Assembly: GCA_025350445.1 (NCBI GenBank) | Contig: JANXXV010000164.1 | Location: 1-5,905 of the forward strand | From: Bryobacteraceae bacterium | Lineage (GTDB): Bacteria; Acidobacteriota; Terriglobia; Bryobacterales; Bryobacteraceae | DNA length: 5,905 bases | Direction: 5' to 3' | Part shown: in pieces, positions 1-5,905 of the stretch | How the letters are laid out: every line of letters begins with the position of its first letter | How positions within the stretch are numbered: the stretch's first letter is position 1 | Made by a program: the position numbers and the translations under genes | The notes under the pieces: model-generated | Databases searched by the model: none | What the model saw: the letters and a program-made list of their open reading frames with translations, nothing else | What the model was told of the DNA's origin: nothing

Positions 1-1471
1 GGATCTCACCTCTGCCATGGTGGTGGCCGAAGTGGTCTCGCGGGATGGGTCGTATTCGGCCTGGCACGGCGCGCATGCCGGTATCGGAACCATGCCGGTG
101 ATGCTCTACGGCACCGAGGCGCAGAAGACTAAGTATCTGACCAAGCTCGCTTCGGCGGAGATGATTGGGGCGTACTGCTTGAGCGAGCCACAGGCGGGGT
201 CGGATGCACTGGCGGTGAAGACGCGCGCGGACCTCAGCGCGGATGGCACGCACTATGTGTTGAACGGCCAGAAGATGTGGATCACCAACGGTGGCGGAGC
301 CGATTTGTATACGGTGTTCGCTAAGGTCGGCGGTGAGAAGTTCACGGCGTTCCTGGTGGAACGGGCCTTTCCCGGCGTGAGCCCCGGGGCCGAAGAGAAG
401 AAGATGGGCATCAAGGGCAGTTCCACCACGGCGGTCTACTTGGACAACGTGAAGGTTCCGGTGGAGAACGTGCTTGGCGAGATCGGGCGCGGGCACATCA
501 TCGCCTTCAACATTCTGAACCTGGGGCGATTGAAGCTGGGGCCGTTTGCGGTTGGCGGTTGCAAGAACGTGATTCACGTTTGCCTGAAGTACGCGCAGGA
601 GCGGAAGGCGTTCGGCAAGTCCATCTCAGAGTTCGGCATGATTCAGCATAAGCTGGCTGAAATGGCGATCAAGACCTACGCGGCGGAGACGATGAGCTAT
701 CGCGTGGTGGGTCTGATTGAGGCCGAGCAGGCTGCGGGACAAGACCTGTTGAAGTCGGTGGAAGAGTACGCGACTGAGTGCAGCTACATCAAGGTATTCG
801 CCTCGGAAGCGCTGGACTACGTGGTGGATGAAGGCGTGCAGATCCACGGTGGTTACGGCTTTCATCAGGACTACGCGGTGGAGCGGGCCTATCGGGATTC
901 GAGGATCAACCGGATCTTTGAAGGCACCAACGAGATCAACCGGCTGCTGGCTACCGGGATGATGCTCAAGCGCGCGCAGCGCGGGCAGTTGCCGTTGGTA
1001 GAGGCGGTAAAGAAGCTGCAGGCTGAGTTGCTGGGCGGGCCGGCGGCCTCGGCCGGTAGCGAAAGCGAAGAGGCGAAGCTGGTTTCCAACGCGAAGAAGG
1101 CAGGCTTGTTCGTGCTGGGCGTTGCCTATCAGCGATTCCTCACCGCGATTGAAGAGCAGCAGGAAGTGATGGCCGGAATCACCGATGTGTTGATGAACGC
1201 CTTTGCCATGGAGTCTGTCTATCTGCGAACGCAGAAGCTGGGAGCCAAGGGGACGAATGCGGCGGCGATGTCGGCTGTGTTCCTTCGTGAGGCGGCGGAG
1301 CAGATTGAATCGTCGGCACGGCCGGTGATTGCCGCCTGCTGCGAAGGCGACAGCTTGCGCATGAATCTGGCGGTGCTGAAACGGTTTACTAAGTTTGAGC
1401 CGGTGAACTCCATTGAGATGCGGCGCGGCATTGCGAAGAGACTGCTGGAGGCAGGCAAGTACGTCGTCTAA
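1..1471 (+). CDS. Acyl-CoA dehydrogenase, long VLCAD/FadE-like form (5' end cut by window edge)
   Basis: FAD-dependent enzyme that introduces the alpha-beta double bond into acyl-CoA, the first step of cytoplasmic beta-oxidation, passing electrons to an electron-transfer flavoprotein. The frame is open from base 2 (codons D-L-T-S-A before the ATG at 17), so that ATG is internal and the true start lies outside the window. Counting from the ATG at 17, the flavin-contacting segments CLSEPQAGSD (54-63) and WITNGG (88-93) form the middle beta domain. The C-terminal helical domain has RKAFGKSISEF (197-207), QIHGGYGF (275-282) and FEGTNEI, whose Glu302 aligns with the catalytic base of MCAD/VLCAD. 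About 165 residues follow the catalytic helix, as in VLCAD and Bacillus FadE (about 590 aa), so roughly 100 N-terminal residues are missing. Chain-length preference cannot be read from the sequence. The kinase gene follows about 10 bases after the TAA, probably in the same transcript. Confidence 0.95.
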   Translation, partial: DLTSAMVVAEVVSRDGSYSAWHGAHAGIGTMPVMLYGTEAQKTKYLTKLASAEMIGAYCLSEPQAGSDALAVKTRADLSADGTHYVLNGQKMWITNGGGADLYTVFAKVGGEKFTAFLVERAFPGVSPGAEEKKMGIKGSSTTAVYLDNVKVPVENVLGEIGRGHIIAFNILNLGRLKLGPFAVGGCKNVIHVCLKYAQERKAFGKSISEFGMIQHKLAEMAIKTYAAETMSYRVVGLIEAEQAAGQDLLKSVEEYATECSYIKVFASEALDYVVDEGVQIHGGYGFHQDYAVERAYRDSRINRIFEGTNEINRLLATGMMLKRAQRGQLPLVEAVKKLQAELLGGPAASAGSESEEAKLVSNAKKAGLFVLGVAYQRFLTAIEEQQEVMAGITDVLMNAFAMESVYLRTQKLGAKGTNAAAMSAVFLREAAEQIESSARPVIAACCEGDSLRMNLAVLKRFTKFEPVNSIEMRRGIAKRLLEAGKYVV

Positions 1472-1481
1472 CCTCCCTCGT

Positions 1482-1949
1482 GTGGTTGTGCTGGTGGGTT
1501 TGCCCGGGTCGGGGAAGTCCACTTATTTGCGGGATCTGGGCGTGACGGCGATCTCCTCGGATGCTGTGCGTGAACTGCTGATTGACGACGCCACCAATCA
1601 GACGATTCACGGGCGCGTGTTCGCATCCATGCGCTACCTGCTGCGGCACCGGCTGCAGTTGCGGCGTCCAGTGTCGTACGTGGATGCGACGCATCTGACT
1701 CTGCGGGATCGGCGGCCGTATATCGCGATGGGGCAGCTTTACGATTGCGAGGTAGAGGCTCTGTTCTTCGATGTTCCGGCGGCCGTTTGCAAGGAGCGCA
1801 ACCGTGGCCGCACCCGCGTAGTGCCCGAAGAGGTGATCGATCTCCTGGCCGCGAGGCTAGTGGCGCCTACGGTTGCGGAGGGTTTTCATGCGGTGCATCG
1901 CGCCACAGCCGAAGGGCCGCCAACCATAGGCACGCCGGAATCAAGATGA
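1482..1949 (+). CDS. AAA_33-type P-loop kinase/ATPase, substrate unknown
   Basis: Small P-loop phosphotransferase of the polynucleotide-kinase/zeta-toxin-like group (AAA_33), about 155 aa. With the GTG at 1482 as residue 1, the Walker A motif GLPGSGKST is at 6-14, followed by SSDAVR (25-30, the acceptor-site Asp-x-x-Arg seen in this group), a Walker B-like YVDAT (66-70), an Arg-rich lid ERNRGRTR (105-112), and the family C-terminal motif P-x4-EGF (129-135). The start is uncertain. An in-frame ATG at 1413 would add 23 residues, but they lie inside the conserved 3' end of the dehydrogenase gene and look like out-of-frame sequence, while family similarity begins right at VVLVG. Neither start has a clear Shine-Dalgarno sequence, so coupling to the dehydrogenase stop 10 bases upstream is plausible. 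The last 83 bases overlap the transporter gene on the other strand. RNA, nucleotide or small-molecule phosphorylation are all possible. Confidence 0.85.
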   Translation: MVVLVGLPGSGKSTYLRDLGVTAISSDAVRELLIDDATNQTIHGRVFASMRYLLRHRLQLRRPVSYVDATHLTLRDRRPYIAMGQLYDCEVEALFFDVPAAVCKERNRGRTRVVPEEVIDLLAARLVAPTVAEGFHAVHRATAEGPPTIGTPESR

Positions 1950-3168
1950 CGGCTCCGGTGCAGAGGGCGAGCGTACGTACCGGAACGCCTTGATCGGCCA
2001 GGATACCGGCGCTGTAGCTGACTATCGACAGCGTGAACATGCTGAAGGCGAACTCGGCGGAGAAGACGCGGCCGCGGAATTTGTCGCCGGTGTGGATTTG
2101 CAGCAGCGTTGTGGAGAAGACCCAGCCGATGGCGCCGCCGGAGTGCGCCAGGCCGATGGCGGCACAAGCCCAGGGCAGCGAAGGCGAGAGCCCGAGGCAC
2201 ATGTAGCCGGTGGCGCCGATCAGGAAGCCGCAGAGAATGGCTGTCCGGAATCTGCGCTGATCCACTCCGGTGAAGACGCTGGCGGCCAGCGGGCCGATCA
2301 GCGCGCCGATGCCGCGGCATCCCATCAGCAAGCTCATGCCCAGCATGCCGCTGGACTTCGGGTCCAGGCCGCCGAGCGAAATGGGGAAGATCTTCTGCCC
2401 GAAGATGGGCAGCAGAACCCAGTTGGTTCCCATCAGTCCGATGCCGCACTTCACGAACATGGTAGCCAGAAGGCGGCGGTCCTTCGAGACGTAGCGGACA
2501 CCCTCCGCGATGGGGGAGAAGTCGACCAGGTCGCGGGCGCGAAGCGGCGCAAGGCCGGTCATATGCGGTTCTTCGAATTTCATGCGCCGGACGACCAACG
2601 CGGAAAAGACGAACGACAAGGCGTTCAGCAGAAAGACCGTGTTGCGGCCATAGACGGCGGCCAGGACACCGCCCAACGCAGAACCGATGGCCAGGGTGAA
2701 AGACCAGGTGGTGGACGAGAGCCCGTTGGCAACAAGTTGTTCCGTTCCGCTGGTGATGCTGGGGATGACCGCGCTACGGGCCGGCTCATATAGCGCCCAG
2801 AAGATGGTCTCCGTGAAGAGCAGGATGTAGAGAATCCAAAGCAGTTCACGGGTTTGCACGAACATCATTGAGAAGACGATGGCGGCGCGGCACCAGTCGG
2901 TGGCGATCATGATCCGCTTGCGGCTCATGCGGTCGTTGACGACGCCGGCCGTGGGAGCGGCGAAACACTGCGGCAGTACTTGCAGCACAAAGGCGAAGGC
3001 GACTACTTTCGCGCTACCGGTTAGTTCCAGCAGCAGGCTGTAGATGGAGACCATGTACAGCCAGTCGCCGATTTCGCTGACCAGCTGCGAGATCCAAAGC
3101 AGCCGGAAATTGCGGTTGGTGCGAAGCAGCCGCCAGTATGCCGGCAGGTTGACTGGCGACGAACTCAT
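1867..3168 (-). CDS. Major facilitator superfamily transporter (MFS_3 / EntS-like), 12 membrane segments
   Basis: Integral inner-membrane carrier, about 433 aa, of the MFS branch that includes enterobactin exporter EntS and many putative drug or metabolite exporters (MFS_3). Twelve hydrophobic stretches are readable, the first at about residues 21-49 (FRLLWISQLVSEIGDWLYMV) and the last ending ACLWLAALRLW near the C-terminus. The loop between segments 2 and 3 carries the MFS motif A-like GVVNDRMSRKR at about 75-85. Start: the ATG at 3168-3166 gives MSSSPVNLPAYWRLL and lies one base after the trpS TGA. The frame stays open 40 residues further upstream, but that extension would overlap trpS by 119 bases and is not MFS-like. 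No Shine-Dalgarno sequence is visible, so translation is probably coupled to trpS. Transported substrate and direction cannot be inferred. The 3' end overlaps the kinase gene antisense, within the second half of segment 12 and the short polar tail. Confidence 0.9.
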   Translation of the reverse strand: MSSSPVNLPAYWRLLRTNRNFRLLWISQLVSEIGDWLYMVSIYSLLLELTGSAKVVAFAFVLQVLPQCFAAPTAGVVNDRMSRKRIMIATDWCRAAIVFSMMFVQTRELLWILYILLFTETIFWALYEPARSAVIPSITSGTEQLVANGLSSTTWSFTLAIGSALGGVLAAVYGRNTVFLLNALSFVFSALVVRRMKFEEPHMTGLAPLRARDLVDFSPIAEGVRYVSKDRRLLATMFVKCGIGLMGTNWVLLPIFGQKIFPISLGGLDPKSSGMLGMSLLMGCRGIGALIGPLAASVFTGVDQRRFRTAILCGFLIGATGYMCLGLSPSLPWACAAIGLAHSGGAIGWVFSTTLLQIHTGDKFRGRVFSAEFAFSMFTLSIVSYSAGILADQGVPVRTLALCTGAVILIPACLWLAALRLWRDAPHENPPQP

Positions 3169-3169
3169 A

Positions 3170-4156
3170 TCAGGATGTGTAGAGCCCCATGCGGGCCTTG
3201 ACCAGATCCACAGTCGAGTTGGCGATGGGCGAGACGCGGGCCGCGCCGTCAGCGAGAATGCCGTCGAGGTAGGTGGGATCGGAGACAATCTCGTGATAGC
3301 GGGCCTGGAGCGGCTCCAGATGAGTGATAACCATCTCGGCTACAGTCTTCTTCAAATCACCGTAGCGCATGCCGGTGAACTTCGCCTTCATCTCATCATT
3401 GGCGGCACCGGCGAAGGCCTGGTAGATAGCCAGCAGGTTGGCAACGCCCGGGCCCATGATTTCAAAGTCAACGGCCGGGTTGGAATCCGTGGTGGCACGC
3501 ATGATCTTCTTGCGCACCTGATCTATGGGGTCGAGCAGGCCCACGGCATGAGCGGCGCCGCTGGCCGACTTGCTCATCTTCTTATCGGGTTCGTCCAGGC
3601 CCATGATGCGTGCGCCTACAGTGGGCAGACTGGTCTTCGGCATCACGAAAGTGTCGCCATACAGGCTGTTGAAGCGCTGGGCGATGTCGCGGGCCAGTTC
3701 CAGGTGCTGGGCCTGATCGTCACCCACTGGAACGATGGCGGCCTGGTAGAGCAGGATGTCGGCGGCCATGAGCACGGGGTATTGCAGAAGGCCGTCGCCG
3801 ATAGCCTCTTGCCCTTCGGATTTGGCTTTAAATTGCGTCATCCGATAGAGCCAGCCGATGGGGGTGACACACGTGAGCATCCATGCCAGTTCGGCGTGGG
3901 CGGGCACCGCCGACTGCACAACTATGGAAGAATGTTTCGGGTCGATGCCGGAGGCGATGAACAGAGCGGCGATCTCGCGGATCTTATTGCGCAGCTCTTT
4001 CGGGTCTTGAAAGACGGTGATCGCGTGCAGATCCACGATACAGAAAATGCTCTCGTAATCGTACTGGATCTTGACCCAGTTCTTGAGTGCTCCGAGGTAA
4101 TTTCCAATATGTAGATTACCGGTAGGTTGGACGCCAGACAGAACTCGTGCTTTCAT
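3170..4156 (-). CDS. trpS: Tryptophan--tRNA ligase (TrpRS)
   Basis: Class I aminoacyl-tRNA synthetase that charges tRNA-Trp with tryptophan, using ATP, in the cytoplasm. The 328-aa product is full length for bacterial TrpRS. Visible landmarks: GVQPTGNLHIGNYLGAL at 8-24 with the HIGH-type signature HIGN (16-19); MAADILLYQA (130-139), whose Asp133 matches the tryptophan-indole-recognising Asp of Geobacillus TrpRS; VPVGDDQAQHLELARDIAQRFN (143-164); and the KMSKS loop exactly at 193-197 (DEPDKKMSKSASG). The C-terminal helical anticodon-binding part is intact to the TGA. The start ATG (4156-4154) gives the expected MKARVLSGVQPTG terminus. No Shine-Dalgarno sequence precedes it; the upstream bases are pyrimidine-rich. 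It is the first gene of a two-gene minus-strand unit with the MFS transporter and is divergent from the rRNA methyltransferase. Confidence 0.97.
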   Translation of the reverse strand: MKARVLSGVQPTGNLHIGNYLGALKNWVKIQYDYESIFCIVDLHAITVFQDPKELRNKIREIAALFIASGIDPKHSSIVVQSAVPAHAELAWMLTCVTPIGWLYRMTQFKAKSEGQEAIGDGLLQYPVLMAADILLYQAAIVPVGDDQAQHLELARDIAQRFNSLYGDTFVMPKTSLPTVGARIMGLDEPDKKMSKSASGAAHAVGLLDPIDQVRKKIMRATTDSNPAVDFEIMGPGVANLLAIYQAFAGAANDEMKAKFTGMRYGDLKKTVAEMVITHLEPLQARYHEIVSDPTYLDGILADGAARVSPIANSTVDLVKARMGLYTS

Positions 4157-4188
4157 TTTAGAAGAGGGTAATTTTCAATCGTAACGTG
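4157..4188. promoter_or_regulatory. Short divergent intergenic gap between trpS and the methyltransferase gene
   Basis: About 30 AT-rich bases separate the two start codons. Neither gene has a Shine-Dalgarno sequence at a usual distance: on the plus strand a GAGGG lies about 20 bases before the ATG, and on the minus strand the leader is CT-rich. The gap cannot hold two independent core promoters, so at least one promoter must sit inside the opposing gene's 5' coding region, or the messages are leaderless or nearly so. I could not identify a convincing -35/-10 pair, so this marks a likely control region rather than a mapped promoter. Confidence 0.3.
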
Positions 4189-5391
4189 ATGCAGACTCCT
4201 GAGACAAATGAAGTGTTGGTGGAAAAGCTGATTTACAGAGGTGACGGGCTTTCCAGAATGGACGGGCGCGTGGTGTTGACGCCTTTTGTTTTGCCCGGTG
4301 AGCGGGTTACAGTGAGGCCCGACCGGAGCAAGCCGGACCTGCTGCGCACCAGGCTGGTGCGGGTGGAGGAAGCATCGCCGGAGCGGGTGACACCGGCGTG
4401 TACCTACTTTCTGCGATGCGGCGGCTGCCACTATCAGCATGCTTCGTACGAATATCAACTTGTCCAGAAGCAGGCGATTCTGCGGGAGGTGCTGCAGCGG
4501 GTGGGCAAGGTGACGGTGGGTGAGGTAGAAACCGTCTCCGGTGAACCTTGGGGATACCGGAACCGCAGCCAGTTTCAACTTCGCGATGGAAAGCTGGGAT
4601 ATCTGGAAGCGGGCTCGCACACGATGGTGCCGATTACACATTGTCCGGTCTCATCGCCGAAGATGAACGAGGCGCTGGTTGAGTTGGAGTCGATGATGAA
4701 GGACCGGCGGTTTCCGCGATTTGTGCGGGCGGTGGAGCTTTTCACCAATGAAACAGAAGTGCAGGTGAATGTTTTGGAGACCGAGAAGCCGGTCGCCAGG
4801 CATTTCTTCGACTGGTGCGCCGAGCGGATTCCCGGGGCCGATGCGGGCGCGTTGGACTACGCGGCGGCCGGGGAAGTTTTCCGTGTGAGCCATAACTCGT
4901 TCTTTCAGGTGAACCGGCATTTGGTGGACCGGTTGGTGGCGGTGGCGCTGGACGGGGCTTCGGGTGAATCGGCGTTGGATCTTTATGCAGGCGGCGGGTT
5001 GTTCTCGTTGGGGCTGTCACGGAGGATTCGGAACGTGACGGCGGTGGAATCCGGGACCAGCGCTACAGAAGATCTGAAGTTCAATTCGGAGCGGGCCGGG
5101 GTTACGTTGACGGCGGTGAAGCGGTCGGTTGAGGACTACTTGGGGACGCTTACGGTGGCCCCTGATTTTGTTTTGGCCGATCCGCCGCGGGCCGGGTTGG
5201 GGAAGCGCGCGGTGGGGGATTTGATCCGGCTGAAGCCGCGCGCGATTACGGTTGTGTCGTGCGATCCGGCGACGCTGGCGCGGGATCTAGGGCCGCTGGT
5301 TGCGGCAGGTTATCAGGTTGTGAAGACTACGCTGGTGGATCTGTTCCCGCAGACTTTTCATATGGAAACGGTGGTGCGGCTGGAGATTTGA
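4189..5391 (+). CDS. rlmD: 23S rRNA (uracil-5-)-methyltransferase, RlmD/RumA family (TrmA superfamily)
   Basis: SAM-dependent enzyme that methylates C5 of a uridine in RNA, most likely 23S rRNA (U1939-type position, or two sites as in RlmCD). The 400-aa product (ATG at 4189; a GTG one codon earlier is equally possible) has an N-terminal TRAM domain (about 6-65). Next comes a 4Fe-4S set C71-x5-C77-x2-C80-x71-C152, the same spacing as the E. coli RlmD cysteines. FFQVN is at 238-242, SAM-binding LDLYAGGGLFSL at 263-274 and the ADPPRAG motif at 330-336. The nucleophile Cys358 lies in SCDPATLARDL and the general base Glu393 in HMETV, again 35 apart as in E. coli. TRAM plus Fe-S favours RlmD over TrmA (neither) and RlmC (no TRAM), but the exact target base cannot be proven and the symbol is family-level. 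It is monocistronic as far as visible, with a hairpin 18 bases after its TGA. Confidence 0.92.
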   Translation: MQTPETNEVLVEKLIYRGDGLSRMDGRVVLTPFVLPGERVTVRPDRSKPDLLRTRLVRVEEASPERVTPACTYFLRCGGCHYQHASYEYQLVQKQAILREVLQRVGKVTVGEVETVSGEPWGYRNRSQFQLRDGKLGYLEAGSHTMVPITHCPVSSPKMNEALVELESMMKDRRFPRFVRAVELFTNETEVQVNVLETEKPVARHFFDWCAERIPGADAGALDYAAAGEVFRVSHNSFFQVNRHLVDRLVAVALDGASGESALDLYAGGGLFSLGLSRRIRNVTAVESGTSATEDLKFNSERAGVTLTAVKRSVEDYLGTLTVAPDFVLADPPRAGLGKRAVGDLIRLKPRAITVVSCDPATLARDLGPLVAAGYQVVKTTLVDLFPQTFHMETVVRLEI

Positions 5392-5409
5392 ACGTAACCG
5401 GGCGAATCG

Positions 5410-5448
5410 ACAAGCTGGATTGTGCGAAACAGAGCCAATCCGGCTTGT
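5410..5448 (+). terminator. Strong hairpin downstream of the methyltransferase gene, possible transcription end
   Basis: A 13-bp stem pairs 5410-5422 with 5436-5448 (arms acaagctggattg and caatccggcttgt, one G-U pair) around a 13-base loop, beginning 18 bases after the rlmD TGA. Position and stability suit a 3' hairpin. No U-run follows (next bases gtgttgggttg), so it is not a canonical intrinsic terminator. It could instead be an mRNA 3' end stabiliser or part of the repeat-like sequence. Confidence 0.4.
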
Positions 5449-5480
5449 GTTGGGTTGCTACGAGAAAAGCATTTAGCCAC

Positions 5481-5507
5481 GATGAATGTGATAAATCGGA
5501 TAAAACG
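5481..5507 (+). repeat. Three diverged tandem 9-base units
   Basis: The units gatgaatgt, gataaatcg and gataaaacg stand head to tail, preceded by tttagccac. The arrangement resembles the 'ttagccacagatgaacacggataaacac' type sequence that I recall seeing scattered between genes in several bacterial phyla. The resemblance is from memory and the copy is degenerate, so this is a weak call. Confidence 0.3.
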
Positions 5508-5594
5508 TGTTTTGGCAAGCCAGGGAGTTCTTCTCCAGCCTCGCGGGAGAGCTATGGCCCATGCGCGGTTTGTTCGTGCAATTTCGGGCACGGA

Positions 5595-5675
5595 CGGCTA
5601 TTCAATTGTCGAAGATCAATCGGCAGAGACTCGTTCGGAGTATGCCCTGCTGCTTTCCAAGTGTCAGAATAGCCG
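5595..5675. repeat. 81-base region with symmetric inverted repeats
   Basis: A perfect 9-bp inverted repeat (cggctattc at 5595-5603 and gaatagccg at 5667-5675) encloses an inner actc/gagt pair (5629-5632 and 5638-5641) with exactly the same centre, 5635. A ggca/tgcc pair (5622-5625 and 5643-5646) is centred one base away. The arms between them do not pair well, so this may be a weak RNA fold, a decayed palindrome or chance. Confidence 0.3.
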
Positions 5676-5768
5676 ACTACCCGGATCTGTCTGAACTCTG
5701 TTTTTGATAAGCGGCGGCGTTTGGCTCATCTTACGGGTCGAAAATAGTTGTGAACGGAAAATGGCTAG

Positions 5769-5878
5769 GAGTCTGTCGGAGATAGAATTTCTCGAACGTA
5801 GAATCAATAACTTACGAACATTGCATGGTCTGTAAGTGATTGATTCTTGGTCGAAAACAGCTTCATTCCGACAGACTC
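5769..5878. repeat. 110-base two-tier imperfect palindrome, MITE-like or other palindromic element
   Basis: The outer arms are a perfect 12-bp inverted repeat: gagtctgtcgga at 5769-5780 and tccgacagactc at 5867-5878. The inner arms are 15 bases with 14 matches: gaatcaataacttac at 5801-5815 and gtaagtgattgattc at 5832-5846. Both tiers share exactly the same centre (5823.5), on a TGCA at 5822-5825. Between the tiers lie 20 bases on each side that pair poorly apart from a shifted TCGA. There is no open reading frame of note inside and no clear target-site duplication outside. A small non-autonomous element with terminal inverted repeats, a REP/BIME-like repeat, or a bidirectional hairpin would all fit. 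Copy number in the genome would decide. Confidence 0.6.
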
Positions 5879-5905
5879 TCCAGAAACTTCTCTTCGGATG
5901 ACCCG

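Larger units (their letters stand above)
5392..5905. other. 514-base stretch with no supportable gene
   Basis: Short open frames exist here on both strands (for example 5422-5694 and 5507-5707 on the plus strand), but they are low-complexity in content, overlap one another in different frames, match no family I recognise, and lack credible ribosome binding sites. GC content looks lower than in the flanking genes. The stretch holds a hairpin after the methyltransferase gene, a run of three diverged 9-base units, a weak symmetric fold and a 110-base palindrome, each listed separately. Decayed mobile or repeat sequence is the best general reading. Confidence 0.6.

Noticed and set aside
626..1522. 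Long open frame (298 codons) antisense to the acyl-CoA dehydrogenase
   Set aside because: It is rich in Arg, His, Gln and Pro, matches no family, and mirrors the strongly conserved dehydrogenase; a typical antisense shadow in GC-rich DNA.
1990..2793. 267-codon open frame antisense to the transporter
   Set aside because: Composition is dominated by Gly, Ala, Asp, Gln and Arg with no fold-like pattern, and it lies wholly opposite a clear 12-helix MFS gene.
3169..3288. 40-residue N-terminal extension of the transporter
   Set aside because: It would overlap trpS by 119 bases, is Pro/Ser/Arg-rich and unlike MFS N-termini; the ATG at 3168 right after the trpS stop is the better start.
3044..4114. 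356-codon open frame antisense to trpS
   Set aside because: The opposite strand encodes a complete TrpRS with HIGN and KMSKS motifs; the antisense product has no recognisable domain.
5259..5707. Overlapping small plus-strand open frames (5259-5672, 5422-5694, 5507-5707)
   Set aside because: They lie in competing frames, the first begins inside the methyltransferase gene, and none has a ribosome binding site or a recognisable product.
5769..5878. CRISPR or attachment-site reading of the right-end repeats
   Set aside because: There is a single palindrome with no regularly spaced repeats or spacers, no cas or integrase gene, and no tRNA gene nearby.

Overview
The window is a GC-rich bacterial chromosomal segment with five protein genes packed into the first 5.4 kb and about 510 bases without a supportable gene at the right end. 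Gene content and protein style (a long VLCAD-like acyl-CoA dehydrogenase, a P-loop kinase, a 4Fe-4S/TRAM uracil methyltransferase) would fit an Acidobacteriota genome, perhaps of the Solibacter/Bryobacter type. That assignment is inference from general resemblance; there is no rRNA or other phylogenetic marker to settle it.

Layout. (1) Plus strand: the 3' part of an acyl-CoA dehydrogenase gene (cut by the left edge, ends 1471), followed after about 10 bases by a small AAA_33-type P-loop kinase (about 1482-1949). (2) Minus strand: trpS (4156-3170) followed after a single base by a 12-helix major facilitator transporter (3168-1867). The transporter converges on the kinase gene, and their 3' ends overlap antisense by 83 bases. 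(3) Plus strand: an RlmD/RumA-type rRNA uracil-5-methyltransferase (4189-5391), divergent from trpS with only about 30 bases between the start codons. (4) 5392-5905: no convincing coding sequence. It holds a strong hairpin just after the methyltransferase, a short run of diverged 9-base repeats, a weaker symmetric fold, and a 110-base two-tier imperfect palindrome (5769-5878) that looks like a MITE-like or other palindromic repeat element.

How the genes relate. trpS (tRNA charging) and the methyltransferase (rRNA modification) are both translation housekeeping functions read from a shared, very short divergent gap. The dehydrogenase belongs to fatty-acid beta-oxidation. The kinase and transporter have no identifiable substrate, and their placement suggests co-transcription rather than a shared pathway. 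I found no defence system, CRISPR array, transposase gene, tRNA or rRNA. The least explained parts are the 110-base palindrome and the antisense 3' overlap.
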